Below, piece by piece: positions 1 to 8,038 of a DNA stretch of 64,000 nucleotides. The translations under genes were made by a program, and so were the position numbers. The notes beneath the pieces are model-generated. The model had not been told where the DNA came from, ran no database searches, and worked only from the letters and a program-made list of their open reading frames with translations. Every line of letters starts with the position of its first letter. Positions within the stretch are counted from its first letter, which is position 1. The stretch is from an uncultured Aquimarina sp. (GTDB lineage: Bacteria > Bacteroidota > Bacteroidia > Flavobacteriales > Flavobacteriaceae), in the NCBI GenBank assembly GCA_947498455.1, contig CANMKK010000011.1, positions 62,001-126,000 of the forward strand, written 5' to 3'.

Positions 1-501
1 TTGGATTCTAAAAGTGAAGCTGGGTTTATCGCAAATGGTGACATCATTAAAGTATTAGAGATTTATACGATTAAAGAATTGTATGGCTTTCGTTTTGCAG
101 AAGTAAAAATAGCAATGGTAGATTATCCAAATCAAAGACCATTGGAAACTGTATTGATTTTGGATACATTAACTTCTGAAACACCTTCTTTGTCTTATGA
201 AGAATCTAATAAGTTATATCAAGAAGTAATGAAAGATTATGAGGAAGAGAAATCTAAATATAAAAAATTTTTAGGAGTAAAAAACAATAAGTTTTTTAAT
301 GGATTACAAGTGAAATTTTCTCATGCAATAACTTGTCATAAGTCCCAAGGAGGACAATGGGATACTGTGTTTATTGAGCAACCTTATCTTCCCGACGGTA
401 TTGATAAAGATTATCTAAGATGGCTATATACTGCTGTAACAAGAGCTAAAGTAAAGTTATACTTGATAGGGTTTAAGGATGATTTTTTTATAGAAAACTA
501 G
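1..501 (+). CDS. C-terminal part of a RecD/UvrD-like ATP-dependent DNA helicase (5' truncated by window edge)
   Basis: The reading frame is open at the left edge, so the first codon here is not a real start and the N-terminal ATPase core lies outside the window. The visible 166 residues contain two superfamily 1 helicase signatures: a motif V-like AITCHKSQGGQWD (around residues 109-121) and a motif VI-like YTAVTRAKVKLYLIGF (around 142-157). Together they match the UvrD_C_2 domain at the end of RecD-like exodeoxyribonuclease and helicase proteins. These motifs couple ATP hydrolysis to movement along single-stranded DNA. Which subfamily it belongs to (RecD2-type or a stand-alone AAA helicase) cannot be settled from this fragment. 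The next gene starts 12 bases downstream. Confidence 0.85.
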   Translation: MDSKSEAGFIANGDIIKVLEIYTIKELYGFRFAEVKIAMVDYPNQRPLETVLILDTLTSETPSLSYEESNKLYQEVMKDYEEEKSKYKKFLGVKNNKFFNGLQVKFSHAITCHKSQGGQWDTVFIEQPYLPDGIDKDYLRWLYTAVTRAKVKLYLIGFKDDFFIEN

Positions 502-513
502 TATGTATAGAAT

Positions 514-1077
514 ATGCAAGAAACGATTTTAAGTATTTGTCTCGGAATTGGATTAGCAGCATCTGTTGGATTTAGGATATTCTTACCATTATTAGCCGTT
601 AGTATAGCGGGGCATTATAATATAATTCCATTAAATGGAGATTGGCAATGGGTAGGAGGAACGACGGCATTGATTGTTTTGTCCGTGGCTACCATCATTG
701 AGATTTTAGCTTATTATATTCCATGGTTTGATAATTTATTGGATACAATTGCTATTCCTCTTGCAGCAATTGCAGGTACAGCAGTTGTGGTCTCGACAGC
801 TGCTAATTTAAGTCCGATTGTAACCTGGGCATTGGCAATTATTGCAGGAGGTGGAACAGCTACTACAGTAAAAAGCACAATGGGTGCATCCAGGCTTACA
901 TCTACAGCCACAACAGGCGGAATTGCAAACCCAATCATAGCTACTGCCGAGACTGGTACGGCTACTGTGATGTCTGTATTGTCAGTGTTTTTACCATTTA
1001 TAGCAATTATATTTGTTATAATGTTGTTTTTTGGTTTAAGGAAAGTTTATAAAAAAGTATTTATTAGGTCTTCTTAA
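514..1077 (+). CDS. DUF4126 family integral membrane protein
   Basis: This 187-residue protein is almost entirely hydrophobic, with four to five predicted membrane segments separated by Gly/Ala/Thr-rich stretches such as [15 protein letters not shown] and [17 protein letters not shown]. It ends in a short basic tail ([13 protein letters not shown]). The pattern fits the DUF4126 family, found in many bacteria and of unknown function. It sits 12 bases after the helicase fragment and 22 bases before the Kdo gene on the same strand, so co-transcription is possible. No catalytic residues can be named. Family assignment is from overall pattern and composition. Confidence 0.75.
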   Translation: MQETILSICLGIGLAASVGFRIFLPLLAVSIAGHYNIIPLNGDWQWVGGTTALIVLSVATIIEILAYYIPWFDNLLDTIAIPLAAIAGTAVVVSTAANLSPIVTWALAIIAGGGTATTVKSTMGASRLTSTATTGGIANPIIATAETGTATVMSVLSVFLPFIAIIFVIMLFFGLRKVYKKVFIRSS

Positions 1078-1094
1078 AATTGATTTAAAAAAGT

Positions 1095-1102
1095 TATTTT
1101 TG
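1095..1102 (+). promoter_or_regulatory. Bacteroidota-type -7 box (TATTTTTG) at the start of the kdsB-kdnB gene
   Basis: TATTTTTG fits the Bacteroidota consensus TAnnTTTG. No good -33 TTTG lies about 19-20 bases upstream. The box overlaps the TTG at 1100. If it is used, transcription would begin after that codon and translation would have to start at a later codon, such as the TTG at 1124. Confidence 0.3.
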
Positions 1103-3001
1103 TCGAGTAAAAAGCAATCAATTTTGAACAAAACTAAGCTGAAAACTATCGCGATGATCCCCGCGAGATATGCAGCATCCCGATTTCCGGGAAAATTAAT
1201 GCAAGATCTAGGAGGAAAAACAGTTATTTTAAGAACATATGAAGCGGCTCTGAATACAAAGTTATTTAGCGATGTATATGTAGTTACTGATAGTAAAATT
1301 ATCTATGACGAAATAATGTCACATGGAGGTAAGGCTATTATGAGTATTAAGGAACATGACTGTGGCAGTGATAGAATAGCCGAAGCTGTAGAAGATATGG
1401 ATGTTGATATTGTTGTTAATGTCCAAGGAGATGAGCCATTTACTGAGAGAGATAGTTTAGAGAAAGTACTCGAAGTGTTTAATGATGATGATGCCGATCG
1501 AATTGATCTTGCTAGTTTAATGACACCAATGAATGATTGGGATGATATTGTTAATCCTAATAGTGTAAAAGTAATTGTTGATAAGGATGATTATGCTTTG
1601 TATTTCTCAAGAGCGCCAATCCCTTATCCAAGAGATAAAGAAATAAAGCACACATATTATAAGCATAAGGGGATTTATGCGTTTAGAAAACAAGCTATTT
1701 TAGATTTTTATCGTTTACCAATGAGAACTCTAGAAGCTTCGGAAAAAATAGAATGTATCCGATATCTAGAATATGGTAAAAATATAAAAATGATAGAAAC
1801 ACATCATGAGGGTGTGGAAATAGATACCCCAGAGGATTTAGAAAAGGCTAAAAAAATAATTAATAAAGAGAACCTTTTGAGTATAGAACCTATAGTTACT
1901 CCAGAAGTTGATAAGACTTCTATTCATAAAAATTTCCCAATGGTGCCTCGTGTAGTCTTTGGTAATCGGGCTTTTAATCAGTTAGATGATATTTTATCAT
2001 CAGAACGTAAAAAAGGATCGCCATTTATATATTTAATTGATGATGTTTTTAAGAATGATACTTCGTTTATTGAAGATAGAATAGTACTATCAGGAAATGA
2101 TACTATTATATATGTTTCAACAAAAGAAGAACCTAAAACATCTCAGGTAGATAGCTTGGTATCTGATATAAAAAATAAATATCAATTTTTGCCTAGTGGC
2201 ATTATAGGTATTGGAGGAGGTTCAGTATTGGATTTGGCAAAAGCTGTTGCAATTATGCTTACAAATCCAGGGAGTGCTACAAAATATCAAGGATGGGATT
2301 TGGTATCTAATAAATCTGTTTATCATGTCGGTATTCCAACAATATCCGGAACTGGAGCAGAGGTTTCTCGTACAACTGTGTTAACCGGTCCTGAACGTAA
2401 ACTTGGAATTAATTCGGATTTCACTCCATTCGATCAGGTAATTTTGGATCCAGAATTGATAAAAGATGTTCCTAAAGATCAATGGTTTTATACAGGAATG
2501 GATTGCTATATTCACTGTATTGAATCATTAAATGGTACTTACCTTAATGCATTTAGTCAGAGCTATGGAGAAAAAGCACTTGACCTTTGTAAAGAAATTT
2601 TTCTAGAAAATACCCTAGATAAAAGAGAGTCAGATGCAAAACTTATGATGGCTTCTTGGCACGGAGGAATGAGTATTGCTTATTCCCAGGTAGGTGTTGC
2701 ACATGCTATGAGTTATGGATTAGCATATGTTTTAGGAACCAAGCATGGAATAGGGAATTGTATTGTATTTGATAAACTAGGTGAATATTATCCAGAAGGG
2801 GTGGCGTTATTTAAGAAAATGAAAACAATTCATAACATTAATTTGCCAGAAGGAATTTGTGCCAATGTATCAGAAGATCAATTGGATACAATGACTTCTG
2901 TTGCCCTAGGTTTGGCGCCATTATGGGAAAATGCTTTAGGTAAGAATTGGCAAGATAAAATTAATGCAGATAAACTTAAAGCAATTTATCGTACCTTATA
3001 G
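1100..3001 (+). CDS. Fusion of 3-deoxy-manno-octulosonate cytidylyltransferase (KdsB) and KdnB-like Kdo 8-oxidase
   Basis: This 633-residue protein joins two enzymes. Residues about 15-255 are Kds[14 protein letters not shown] (about 20-32), NVQGDEPF (about 106-113), and [11 protein letters not shown] near the domain end. KdsB couples CTP to Kdo or 8-amino-Kdo to make the CMP-sugar for LPS inner-core synthesis. Residues about 275-633 are an iron-containing alcohol dehydrogenase: [13 protein letters not shown] (about 370) for NAD binding, and candidate metal ligands in GMDCYIHC (about 466), VAHAMSYGL (about 533) and TKHGIGNC (about 547). The wording of this half matches KdnB, which oxidises Kdo at C8 ahead of the aminotransferase KdnA in Shewanella. 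KdnA is not in the window. The start is uncertain: TTG at 1100 is longest, TTG at 1124 gives a more KdsB-like N-terminus. Confidence 0.88.
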   Translation: MSSKKQSILNKTKLKTIAMIPARYAASRFPGKLMQDLGGKTVILRTYEAALNTKLFSDVYVVTDSKIIYDEIMSHGGKAIMSIKEHDCGSDRIAEAVEDMDVDIVVNVQGDEPFTERDSLEKVLEVFNDDDADRIDLASLMTPMNDWDDIVNPNSVKVIVDKDDYALYFSRAPIPYPRDKEIKHTYYKHKGIYAFRKQAILDFYRLPMRTLEASEKIECIRYLEYGKNIKMIETHHEGVEIDTPEDLEKAKKIINKENLLSIEPIVTPEVDKTSIHKNFPMVPRVVFGNRAFNQLDDILSSERKKGSPFIYLIDDVFKNDTSFIEDRIVLSGNDTIIYVSTKEEPKTSQVDSLVSDIKNKYQFLPSGIIGIGGGSVLDLAKAVAIMLTNPGSATKYQGWDLVSNKSVYHVGIPTISGTGAEVSRTTVLTGPERKLGINSDFTPFDQVILDPELIKDVPKDQWFYTGMDCYIHCIESLNGTYLNAFSQSYGEKALDLCKEIFLENTLDKRESDAKLMMASWHGGMSIAYSQVGVAHAMSYGLAYVLGTKHGIGNCIVFDKLGEYYPEGVALFKKMKTIHNINLPEGICANVSEDQLDTMTSVALGLAPLWENALGKNWQDKINADKLKAIYRTL

Positions 3002-3038
3002 TACTAAGACAATTATCCATACACTTATATAAATTATA

Positions 3039-3596
3039 ATGAGGCGATTATCATCTTTTATTTATCATAAAGTTTTAGGGTGGAAGATGATAGGGGATTT
3101 TAGTGAGGATACTACAAAAAAGTGTGTAATAATAGCTGTTTCGCATACTAGTTGGCATGATTTTTATATTGGTTTGTTAATTAGAAAAATCACTGGTGTA
3201 AAAATCAGTTTTATGGGAAAGAAAGAGCTTTTTAAATGGCCTTTTGGTTGGTATTTTAAAAGAGTAGGAGGGATTCCTCTGGATAGAACTTCAGGACAGA
3301 ATAAAGTAGAAATCATAGCTGAAGAATTTAAAAAAAGAGATGAATTAAGGTTAACCTTGGCACCAGAAGGTACTAGGAAAAAAGTTTCATCATGGAAAAC
3401 AGGTTTTTATTATATTGCACAAGAAGCTAATGTTCCTATTATTATGGTGACTTTTGATTTTGGTAAAAAACAAAATAAAATATCCAAACCGTTTTATCCT
3501 ACTGGAAATATAGATAATGACCTCTTAGTTATGTATGACTTTTTTAAAGGAGTAAAAGGGAAAATTCCATCTTATAGTTTTGACCCTAAAGACTAA
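3039..3596 (+). CDS. 1-acyl-sn-glycerol-3-phosphate acyltransferase family protein
   Basis: This 185-residue protein carries the glycerolipid acyltransferase (PlsC) motifs: the catalytic HTSWHDFY (HX4D, about residues 36-43), GGIPLDRTSG (about 76-85) and LAPEGTRKK (about 112-120). It would transfer an acyl chain onto a lysophospholipid or other glycerolipid at the inner membrane. It is shorter than classical PlsC and lacks a clear N-terminal membrane helix, which is common in the compact flavobacterial forms. It lies 37 bases after the Kdo gene on the same strand, so an envelope-lipid operon is likely. The exact acceptor cannot be told from sequence. Confidence 0.85.
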   Translation: MRRLSSFIYHKVLGWKMIGDFSEDTTKKCVIIAVSHTSWHDFYIGLLIRKITGVKISFMGKKELFKWPFGWYFKRVGGIPLDRTSGQNKVEIIAEEFKKRDELRLTLAPEGTRKKVSSWKTGFYYIAQEANVPIIMVTFDFGKKQNKISKPFYPTGNIDNDLLVMYDFFKGVKGKIPSYSFDPKD

Positions 3597-3718
3597 AATT
3601 TACGTGTATTTTCTTTTTTAACGTCTTCTTCTTTTTCTTTTTTCAAAGATCCTACTCCAAAAATTAATTCGGTACTAGAAAATGTGGTTCCAAAAGTTTT
3701 TGTTGCCAAGTGTACTTA
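3594..3718 (-). other. In-frame coding-like continuation downstream of the stop codon of the 3716-4093 gene
   Basis: Read on the minus strand in the same frame as the neighbouring small gene, the TAA at 3718-3716 is followed by 40 sense codons up to a TAG at 3596-3594. The peptide begins VHLATKTFGTTFSSTELIFG and ends with a charged KKEKEEDVKKENTRKF tail. It looks like a normal protein C-terminus. A single C-to-T change (CAA to TAA) would explain the break. This suggests the gene is a recent nonsense mutant of a protein of about 166 residues, or that the base is a sequencing error. Confidence 0.5.
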
Positions 3719-4093
3719 GGAGATGGCACTTTCTATTTGTTTAGTAGAAAGTTCTTTTAAAGGATGTATAAATACAGACCAAAGAATTCCGTTAGAGATA
3801 GCATACTTAACATCTAGTGCAGAATGAAAATTCGCAGTAAGAGCGTCCAGTAATAAGTTCTTGTCTAAAATACTTGATTCTGTAATCGGTGCTATAATGC
3901 GCATTCGATTATTGGTTGCATCAGTAATACATACCATAGGAGTTTCTTTATATACAAACTGCCAATTTCCAATCCCTCCTACAAGAGTGTCGGCTTTTGC
4001 ACTAATAATTTCATTTAACAACTTATTTGTCATTTGTTGAGCTTGAAAAAATGTGGATGATAAAAGAAAAGCAAAAATAATCGATCGTTTCAT
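3716..4093 (-). CDS. Small exported protein, probably C-terminally truncated by a nonsense codon
   Basis: The 125-residue product begins with a clear signal peptide (MKRSIIFAFLLSSTFFQAQQ, cleavage likely after FQA) and is otherwise soluble, so it should be periplasmic or secreted. No family with known function is recognised. The core contains VGGIGNWQFVYKETPMVCITDATNNRMRI in two pieces (about residues 38-66) and a SALDVKYAISNGILWSVFIH-like segment near 93-112. It is convergent with the acyltransferase gene. The reading frame continues for another 40 codons after its stop, so the native protein may have been about 166 residues. Confidence 0.6.
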   Translation of the reverse strand: MKRSIIFAFLLSSTFFQAQQMTNKLLNEIISAKADTLVGGIGNWQFVYKETPMVCITDATNNRMRIIAPITESSILDKNLLLDALTANFHSALDVKYAISNGILWSVFIHPLKELSTKQIESAIS

Positions 4094-4137
4094 AAAGACA
4101 TTTGTTTTTATTTTTGTCGAAACGATTAAATATTAAT

Positions 4138-4173
4138 AACAAAAAAGATCGCAAAATAGCGATCTTTTTTGTT
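4138..4173 (-). terminator. Intrinsic terminator downstream of yebC
   Basis: Perfect 15-base inverted repeat: AACAAAAAAGATCGC (4138-4152) and GCGATCTTTTTTGTT (4159-4173), with a 6-base loop. The stem has a GATCGC core flanked by A and T runs, so it can work on both strands. It lies 22 bases after the yebC stop codon and upstream of the small exported protein. Confidence 0.85.
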
Positions 4174-4195
4174 GTTATTGTTTGTTTAATATGGG

Positions 4196-4906
4196 TTACT
4201 CCTCCATAGTGTGGTACACATTTTGGACATCATCATCTTCTTCAATTTTTTCTAAAAGTTTTTCTACATCAGTAACTTGCTCTGCAGTAAGTTTTTTGGT
4301 TACTTGAGGAATACGTTCAAAACCTGAAGATAAAATCTCTATTTCACGACTTTCTAGTTCTTTTTGTATTGCGCCAAAACTGCCAAAAGGAGCATAAATT
4401 AATATTCCATCATCATCCTGAAACACTTCTTCGGCTCCAAAATCAATAAATTCGAGTTCTAATTCTTCTGGATCTAACCCTTCTCCATTAATTCTAAAAT
4501 TACAAGTATGATCAAACATGAATTCTACGGATCCCGAAGTACCTAGATTTCCATCACACTTATTAAAATACGATCTTATGTTAGCTACGGTTCTATTATT
4601 ATTGTCAGTAGCTGTTTCTACAAGAATTGCAATACCATGCGGAGCATATCCTTCAAAAAGTACTTCTTTATAATCTCCTTGGTCTTTGTCAGAAGCTTTT
4701 TTGATGGCTCGTTCTACATTGTCCTTAGGCATGTTTACAGATTTAGCATTCTGTATTACAGCTCTAAGGCGCGAGTTCGAAGCCGGATCAGGGCCACCTT
4801 CTTTCACGGCCATTACAATATCTTTACCAATTCTGGTAAATGCTTTGGCCATCGCAGACCATCGTTTCATCTTACGTGCCTTCCTAAACTCAAAAGCTCT
4901 TCCCAT
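4196..4906 (-). CDS. yebC: YebC/PmpR/TACO1 family protein
   Basis: This 236-residue protein aligns by eye with the YebC family along its whole length. It begins MGRAFEFRKARKMKRWSAMA, has the conserved KEGGPDPASNSRLR segment (about residues 36-49) and NMPKDNVERAIKKA (about 58-71), then FEGYAPHGIAILVE and NRTVANIRSYFNK. Members were long annotated as transcriptional regulators; recent work also links the family to translation of proline-rich stretches. The length is typical. It has its own upstream promoter-like element and a strong terminator, so it is probably transcribed alone. Confidence 0.95.
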   Translation of the reverse strand: MGRAFEFRKARKMKRWSAMAKAFTRIGKDIVMAVKEGGPDPASNSRLRAVIQNAKSVNMPKDNVERAIKKASDKDQGDYKEVLFEGYAPHGIAILVETATDNNNRTVANIRSYFNKCDGNLGTSGSVEFMFDHTCNFRINGEGLDPEELELEFIDFGAEEVFQDDDGILIYAPFGSFGAIQKELESREIEILSSGFERIPQVTKKLTAEQVTDVEKLLEKIEEDDDVQNVYHTMEE

Positions 4907-4928
4907 AATGTGATTTTAAATAATATAT

Positions 4929-4960
4929 ACAAACATAAGTAGAATGGTTTTTTTTAACAA
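4929..4960 (-). promoter_or_regulatory. Bacteroidota sigma-A type promoter for yebC
   Basis: On the minus strand TTTG (4960-4957) is followed, after 20 bases, by TATGTTTG (4936-4929). This fits the TTTG-N19/20-TAnnTTTG consensus. Transcription would start about 10-15 bases upstream of the yebC start codon. It is the best complete promoter match in the window. Confidence 0.65.
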
Positions 4961-4979
4961 ACTCCTCTAAGCGAATTTA

Positions 4980-5264
4980 TCAATCTCCAACAATAATTTC
5001 ATCGATGGTTCTGGCTAGTTTAAAATCCTTTTCTGTAACTCCATCAGCATCATGAGTAGAAAGGCTAATAGCTAATTTGTTATATACATTAGCCCAATCT
5101 GGGTGGTGATTTAAAGCTTCAGCCTCAAAAGCTATTCGGGTCATTACAGAAAATGCATCTTTAAAATCATTAAATTCAAAAGTAGTATGTATTGCATTAT
5201 CATGGTATTCCCATCCATCGATAGTTTTTATTTTTTCATGTATTTCTGATTCTGATAATTTCAT
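4980..5264 (-). CDS. 4a-hydroxytetrahydrobiopterin dehydratase (pterin-4a-carbinolamine dehydratase)
   Basis: The 94-residue length is typical of the PCD/DCoH family. The active-site block is present as LNHHPDWANVYNKLAISLST (about residues 51-70), with the paired histidines and the HP motif, followed by THDADGVTEKDFKLA. The enzyme dehydrates the 4a-carbinolamine formed by aromatic amino acid hydroxylases and so recycles the pterin cofactor. No hydroxylase gene is nearby. It lies between yebC and the lipoprotein gene, all on the minus strand. Confidence 0.92.
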   Translation of the reverse strand: MKLSESEIHEKIKTIDGWEYHDNAIHTTFEFNDFKDAFSVMTRIAFEAEALNHHPDWANVYNKLAISLSTHDADGVTEKDFKLARTIDEIIVGD

Positions 5265-5301
5265 TTGATATTATTTATGTTATTTTTTATCGTAAACTTA
5301 G

Positions 5302-6243
5302 TTAATTAAGTTCTAAACCATTTCGTAGTGCTTCATCATTATTACTATTTTTATTCCAGTACGCTGATTTAATACTTTTTATTATAGTAGCCTTTGTGGT
5401 TAATTCTTTTGCATTTGAACCAAAACCACTTTTAAAAGTTTCTGTCCAACTTTCTATTTCATATGGAAAACTATTGCCGAAAGTAATACTAACACTTCTG
5501 CTTAATTCTGGGTATTCAATAGAGTATATATGAACATTGTTGCCTTTCTGTAAAGTTGCTACAGCATGGTAAGGTTTTATTTTTTTATGCCTTAATCTAC
5601 AATATTCAAAAGAAGGGATCATCTGTATTTCTCCTTTTGGAAGACTTTCTGGATCAATTCTAATTTTTGCCCAGAGTTCATTTTCTAAAATGTTTTTTTC
5701 TAAGATATAGTTTTGATCAGCTTCTCCCTGAAAATATGAATGCGATAAAACCTGAAACTTATTTCTATTGTTTAATTGTGTATATACGTGTCCACACCAT
5801 TCTTGCATAGAACTTGATATTTTTAAGGCGTGTTGATTATTCGAAACAGGATAAAACGTACTTTGCATTATAGAATATGGGTATATTCCAGTAGTAAACT
5901 TTTTGGTTGAATTTAGCTTTAAAATAGGTGTGTTTTTTGAATCTTGAGTATCGGCTTTCACCTGTTCATTGGGTAAAAAATCTTCAGTAACATAAATAAG
6001 AACTGCTTTCCCTTTTCTTAGCTCACCATATCTGGCTTGTTCTAATTGATAAGAAGTAATTTCCGCCTCACCTGCATACCAGTATTTCTTAAATTGAGAA
6101 GATAACTCTTTGATTGGTTCTACAGAGGCGCTTTTTTCAATAGGAGTATCTGTAACCTGTGTAGATTTGTTTTTAGTGGTATTGCTACAAGCGATTATTA
6201 TTAATATTCCAAGTGTACTAAGTAATAGGAGTGTTTTTTTCAT
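5302..6243 (-). CDS. Predicted lipoprotein linked to maf
   Basis: I chose the ATG at 6243 rather than the earlier in-frame ATG at 6273 because the product then begins with a textbook lipoprotein signal: MKKTLLLLSTLGILIIIAC followed by SNTTK, with the lipid-bearing cysteine at residue 19. The mature protein of about 295 residues has no motif I can tie to a function. It contains WYAGEAEITSYQLEQARYG near its start, AVLIYVTEDFLPNEQV, and QEWCGHVYTQLN in the middle. In flavobacteria a lipoprotein of this type commonly follows maf and is sometimes mislabelled as a septum formation inhibitor because of that. It follows maf here on the same strand and is probably the last gene of the ubiA-maf transcript. 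Confidence 0.8.
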   Translation of the reverse strand: MKKTLLLLSTLGILIIIACSNTTKNKSTQVTDTPIEKSASVEPIKELSSQFKKYWYAGEAEITSYQLEQARYGELRKGKAVLIYVTEDFLPNEQVKADTQDSKNTPILKLNSTKKFTTGIYPYSIMQSTFYPVSNNQHALKISSSMQEWCGHVYTQLNNRNKFQVLSHSYFQGEADQNYILEKNILENELWAKIRIDPESLPKGEIQMIPSFEYCRLRHKKIKPYHAVATLQKGNNVHIYSIEYPELSRSVSITFGNSFPYEIESWTETFKSGFGSNAKELTTKATIIKSIKSAYWNKNSNNDEALRNGLELN

Positions 6244-6403
6244 CTGTTTGTTTTTTATTGTTTTAGAGGTCATACTTCTACTTAGTTTTATACAAGTATG
6301 GGATCTTTGACAATTAGGATAATCACAAATCTGTGTTTAGTGATTTTTTGTACCAGTTTCATGATTTAAGATAAGTATTGCCTTGTAACAAATTACAATA
6401 AAG

Positions 6404-6991
6404 CTATGGTTTAGCAATTGTAGTTAACGTTTCATAAACAAGATGTGTTGGTAGTCCCATAACGTTAAAATAGCTACCTTCTATATGTGTAATTCCTATA
6501 TGACCGATCCACTCTTGGATCCCATATGCTCCAGCTTTATCCATAGGAGAAAAAGTGTCTACATAATAGTTAATTTCTTCATTACTTAGTGCCTTAAAAG
6601 TAACTTTTGTTTTTTGATTAATTGTTATTATGGAAGTATTCGTTTTAAAACATACAGATGTAATAACTTCATGAGTGTTATTGGATAATGAAGCAATCAT
6701 ATGTTTTGCTTCTTCTTTTGTTTTTGGTTTTCCTAGAGCTTTATTGTTATGCCAAACAATGGTATCACTTGTGACTAATATTTCATTTGGATTTAATTCA
6801 GAGAATGCATTTGCTTTTAATTCTGCTAAATAATCAGAAATTTCTTCCGCCATTAGATGATCAGGATATACTTCTTCTATCTCTTTTAGTTGGATTGTAA
6901 ATTCTAATCCAAGGTCTTTAAAAAAATGTTGTCTTCTTGGTGATCCTGAAGCTAATATTAATTTGTGATTTTTTAATAATTGTTGAAGCAT
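6404..6991 (-). CDS. maf: Maf family nucleotide pyrophosphatase
   Basis: This 195-residue protein has the Maf signatures in order: LASGSPRRQHFFKDLGLEF (about residues 13-31), the catalytic-base region VTSDTIVWHNNKALGKPKT (about 72-90), and DKAGAYGIQEWIG followed by IEGSYFNVMGLP (about 151-180). Maf proteins hydrolyse non-canonical nucleoside triphosphates (dTTP/UTP or m7GTP, depending on subfamily). The start lies 3 bases downstream of the ubiA-like stop, which implies translational coupling in one operon. Confidence 0.95.
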   Translation of the reverse strand: MLQQLLKNHKLILASGSPRRQHFFKDLGLEFTIQLKEIEEVYPDHLMAEEISDYLAELKANAFSELNPNEILVTSDTIVWHNNKALGKPKTKEEAKHMIASLSNNTHEVITSVCFKTNTSIITINQKTKVTFKALSNEEINYYVDTFSPMDKAGAYGIQEWIGHIGITHIEGSYFNVMGLPTHLVYETLTTIAKP

Positions 6992-6994
6992 ATT

Positions 6995-7912
6995 TTATTT
7001 TAGGATAAATTGATAAAACAATAGTGTTACTGAAGTAAGAAATGATATTATTTTCAGGATTTTACTCAGTTTTTTGAAATCATTTTGAGTTTCCGCATTC
7101 CAACTTTTTAATATAAAATATAATAACGGAGCTACAATTATTGCTAGAATTAAAGTAACCGCTATAGTATTACTAAAAAGATATGTGTTAATATAATAGA
7201 TTACCATTGCCAAAGGCACAAAGGTTAGGGCACTGATAAGTTTAGCTGTACGGCTTTTGCCTAGTTGTATTGGGATTGTTTTAATATTGTGATTATGATC
7301 TTTATCAATATGGATACAATCCTTAGCAATTTCTCTAATTATGGTTATAACAAAAGCAAATATGGAATAATCCAAAATTATAGAGAAAATTACCGTCTGA
7401 GAAGTTCTGTTTTGATCAGTTATAGCAGGTAATAAATCGAACAAAGGAATAACGATCAGGCTTATCCCCGCTAACAGTCCTATAATTATATTTTTTAGAA
7501 CAAGTATTTCTTTTAAATAAGAAGCGTAAATATAAAATATAGCTGATATAATGATAAATAAGGCAGAAAAACCTGGTTTCCCTATAAGGTTAGCTAAATA
7601 AAAACCTATTAGAACTCCTATTACGTTTAATATGATATACCATTTATTGGCAGTTTTTTCAGAAATGCTTCCTTGAATTATACCATTAGAAGCTGAATTT
7701 TCTTGATCATATATTTCAATAATGATGTTTCCAGCGGCAGTTATCATAATAGTAGCTAAAACAAGTAACCCTATTCCGAATGCATTTAGTGTAATATCTA
7801 TTCCGAAAGGATCAAACAAGCCATATTTTATACATAATTGTATAAATGCTATTAGTAGTAGGTTGTCAAATTTGACTAGTTTTAAGTATGGAACCATATT
7901 TTGGAAATACAT
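6995..7912 (-). CDS. UbiA family prenyltransferase (geranylgeranylglycerol-phosphate geranylgeranyltransferase-like)
   Basis: A polytopic membrane protein of 305 residues with eight to nine membrane segments and both UbiA prenyl-diphosphate-binding motifs. The first, variant motif is NIIIEIYDQENSASNG (about residues 63-78), and the second is REIAKDCIHIDKDHNHNIKT (about 194-213). The family attaches prenyl chains to small acceptors. Flavobacterial members next to maf are usually annotated as geranylgeranylglycerol-phosphate synthases, but the acceptor cannot be read from the sequence. The ATG at 7897 (product beginning MVPYLKLVKFDN) may be the real start, because a promoter-like box lies only 11 bases upstream of the ATG at 7912. 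Confidence 0.85.
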   Translation of the reverse strand: MYFQNMVPYLKLVKFDNLLLIAFIQLCIKYGLFDPFGIDITLNAFGIGLLVLATIMITAAGNIIIEIYDQENSASNGIIQGSISEKTANKWYIILNVIGVLIGFYLANLIGKPGFSALFIIISAIFYIYASYLKEILVLKNIIIGLLAGISLIVIPLFDLLPAITDQNRTSQTVIFSIILDYSIFAFVITIIREIAKDCIHIDKDHNHNIKTIPIQLGKSRTAKLISALTFVPLAMVIYYINTYLFSNTIAVTLILAIIVAPLLYFILKSWNAETQNDFKKLSKILKIISFLTSVTLLFYQFILK

Positions 7913-7923
7913 TGGTTAGTTCG

Positions 7924-7931
7924 CAAATGTA
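7924..7931 (-). promoter_or_regulatory. -7 box (TACATTTG) upstream of the ubiA-maf-lipoprotein operon
   Basis: On the minus strand TACATTTG matches TAnnTTTG exactly. No good -33 TTTG is visible. A transcript starting here would leave almost no leader before the ATG at 7912, which favours the second ATG at 7897. Confidence 0.4.
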
Positions 7932-7978
7932 ATAATTAAAGAAATGTTCTTAGGATTGAAATCGTATATTATGAAATA

Positions 7979-8020
7979 AAAATATCCAACAACTTTATGT
8001 GTAAAATTGTTGGATATTTT
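7979..8020 (-). terminator. Intrinsic terminator downstream of the T9SS cargo gene
   Basis: Perfect 14-base inverted repeat AAAATATCCAACAA (7979-7992) and TTGTTGGATATTTT (8007-8020), with a 14-base loop. It lies 18 bases past the stop codon of the minus-strand T9SS gene. The stem is fairly AU-rich. Confidence 0.7.
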
Positions 8021-8038
8021 GAGTGTAGTTAACGTATT

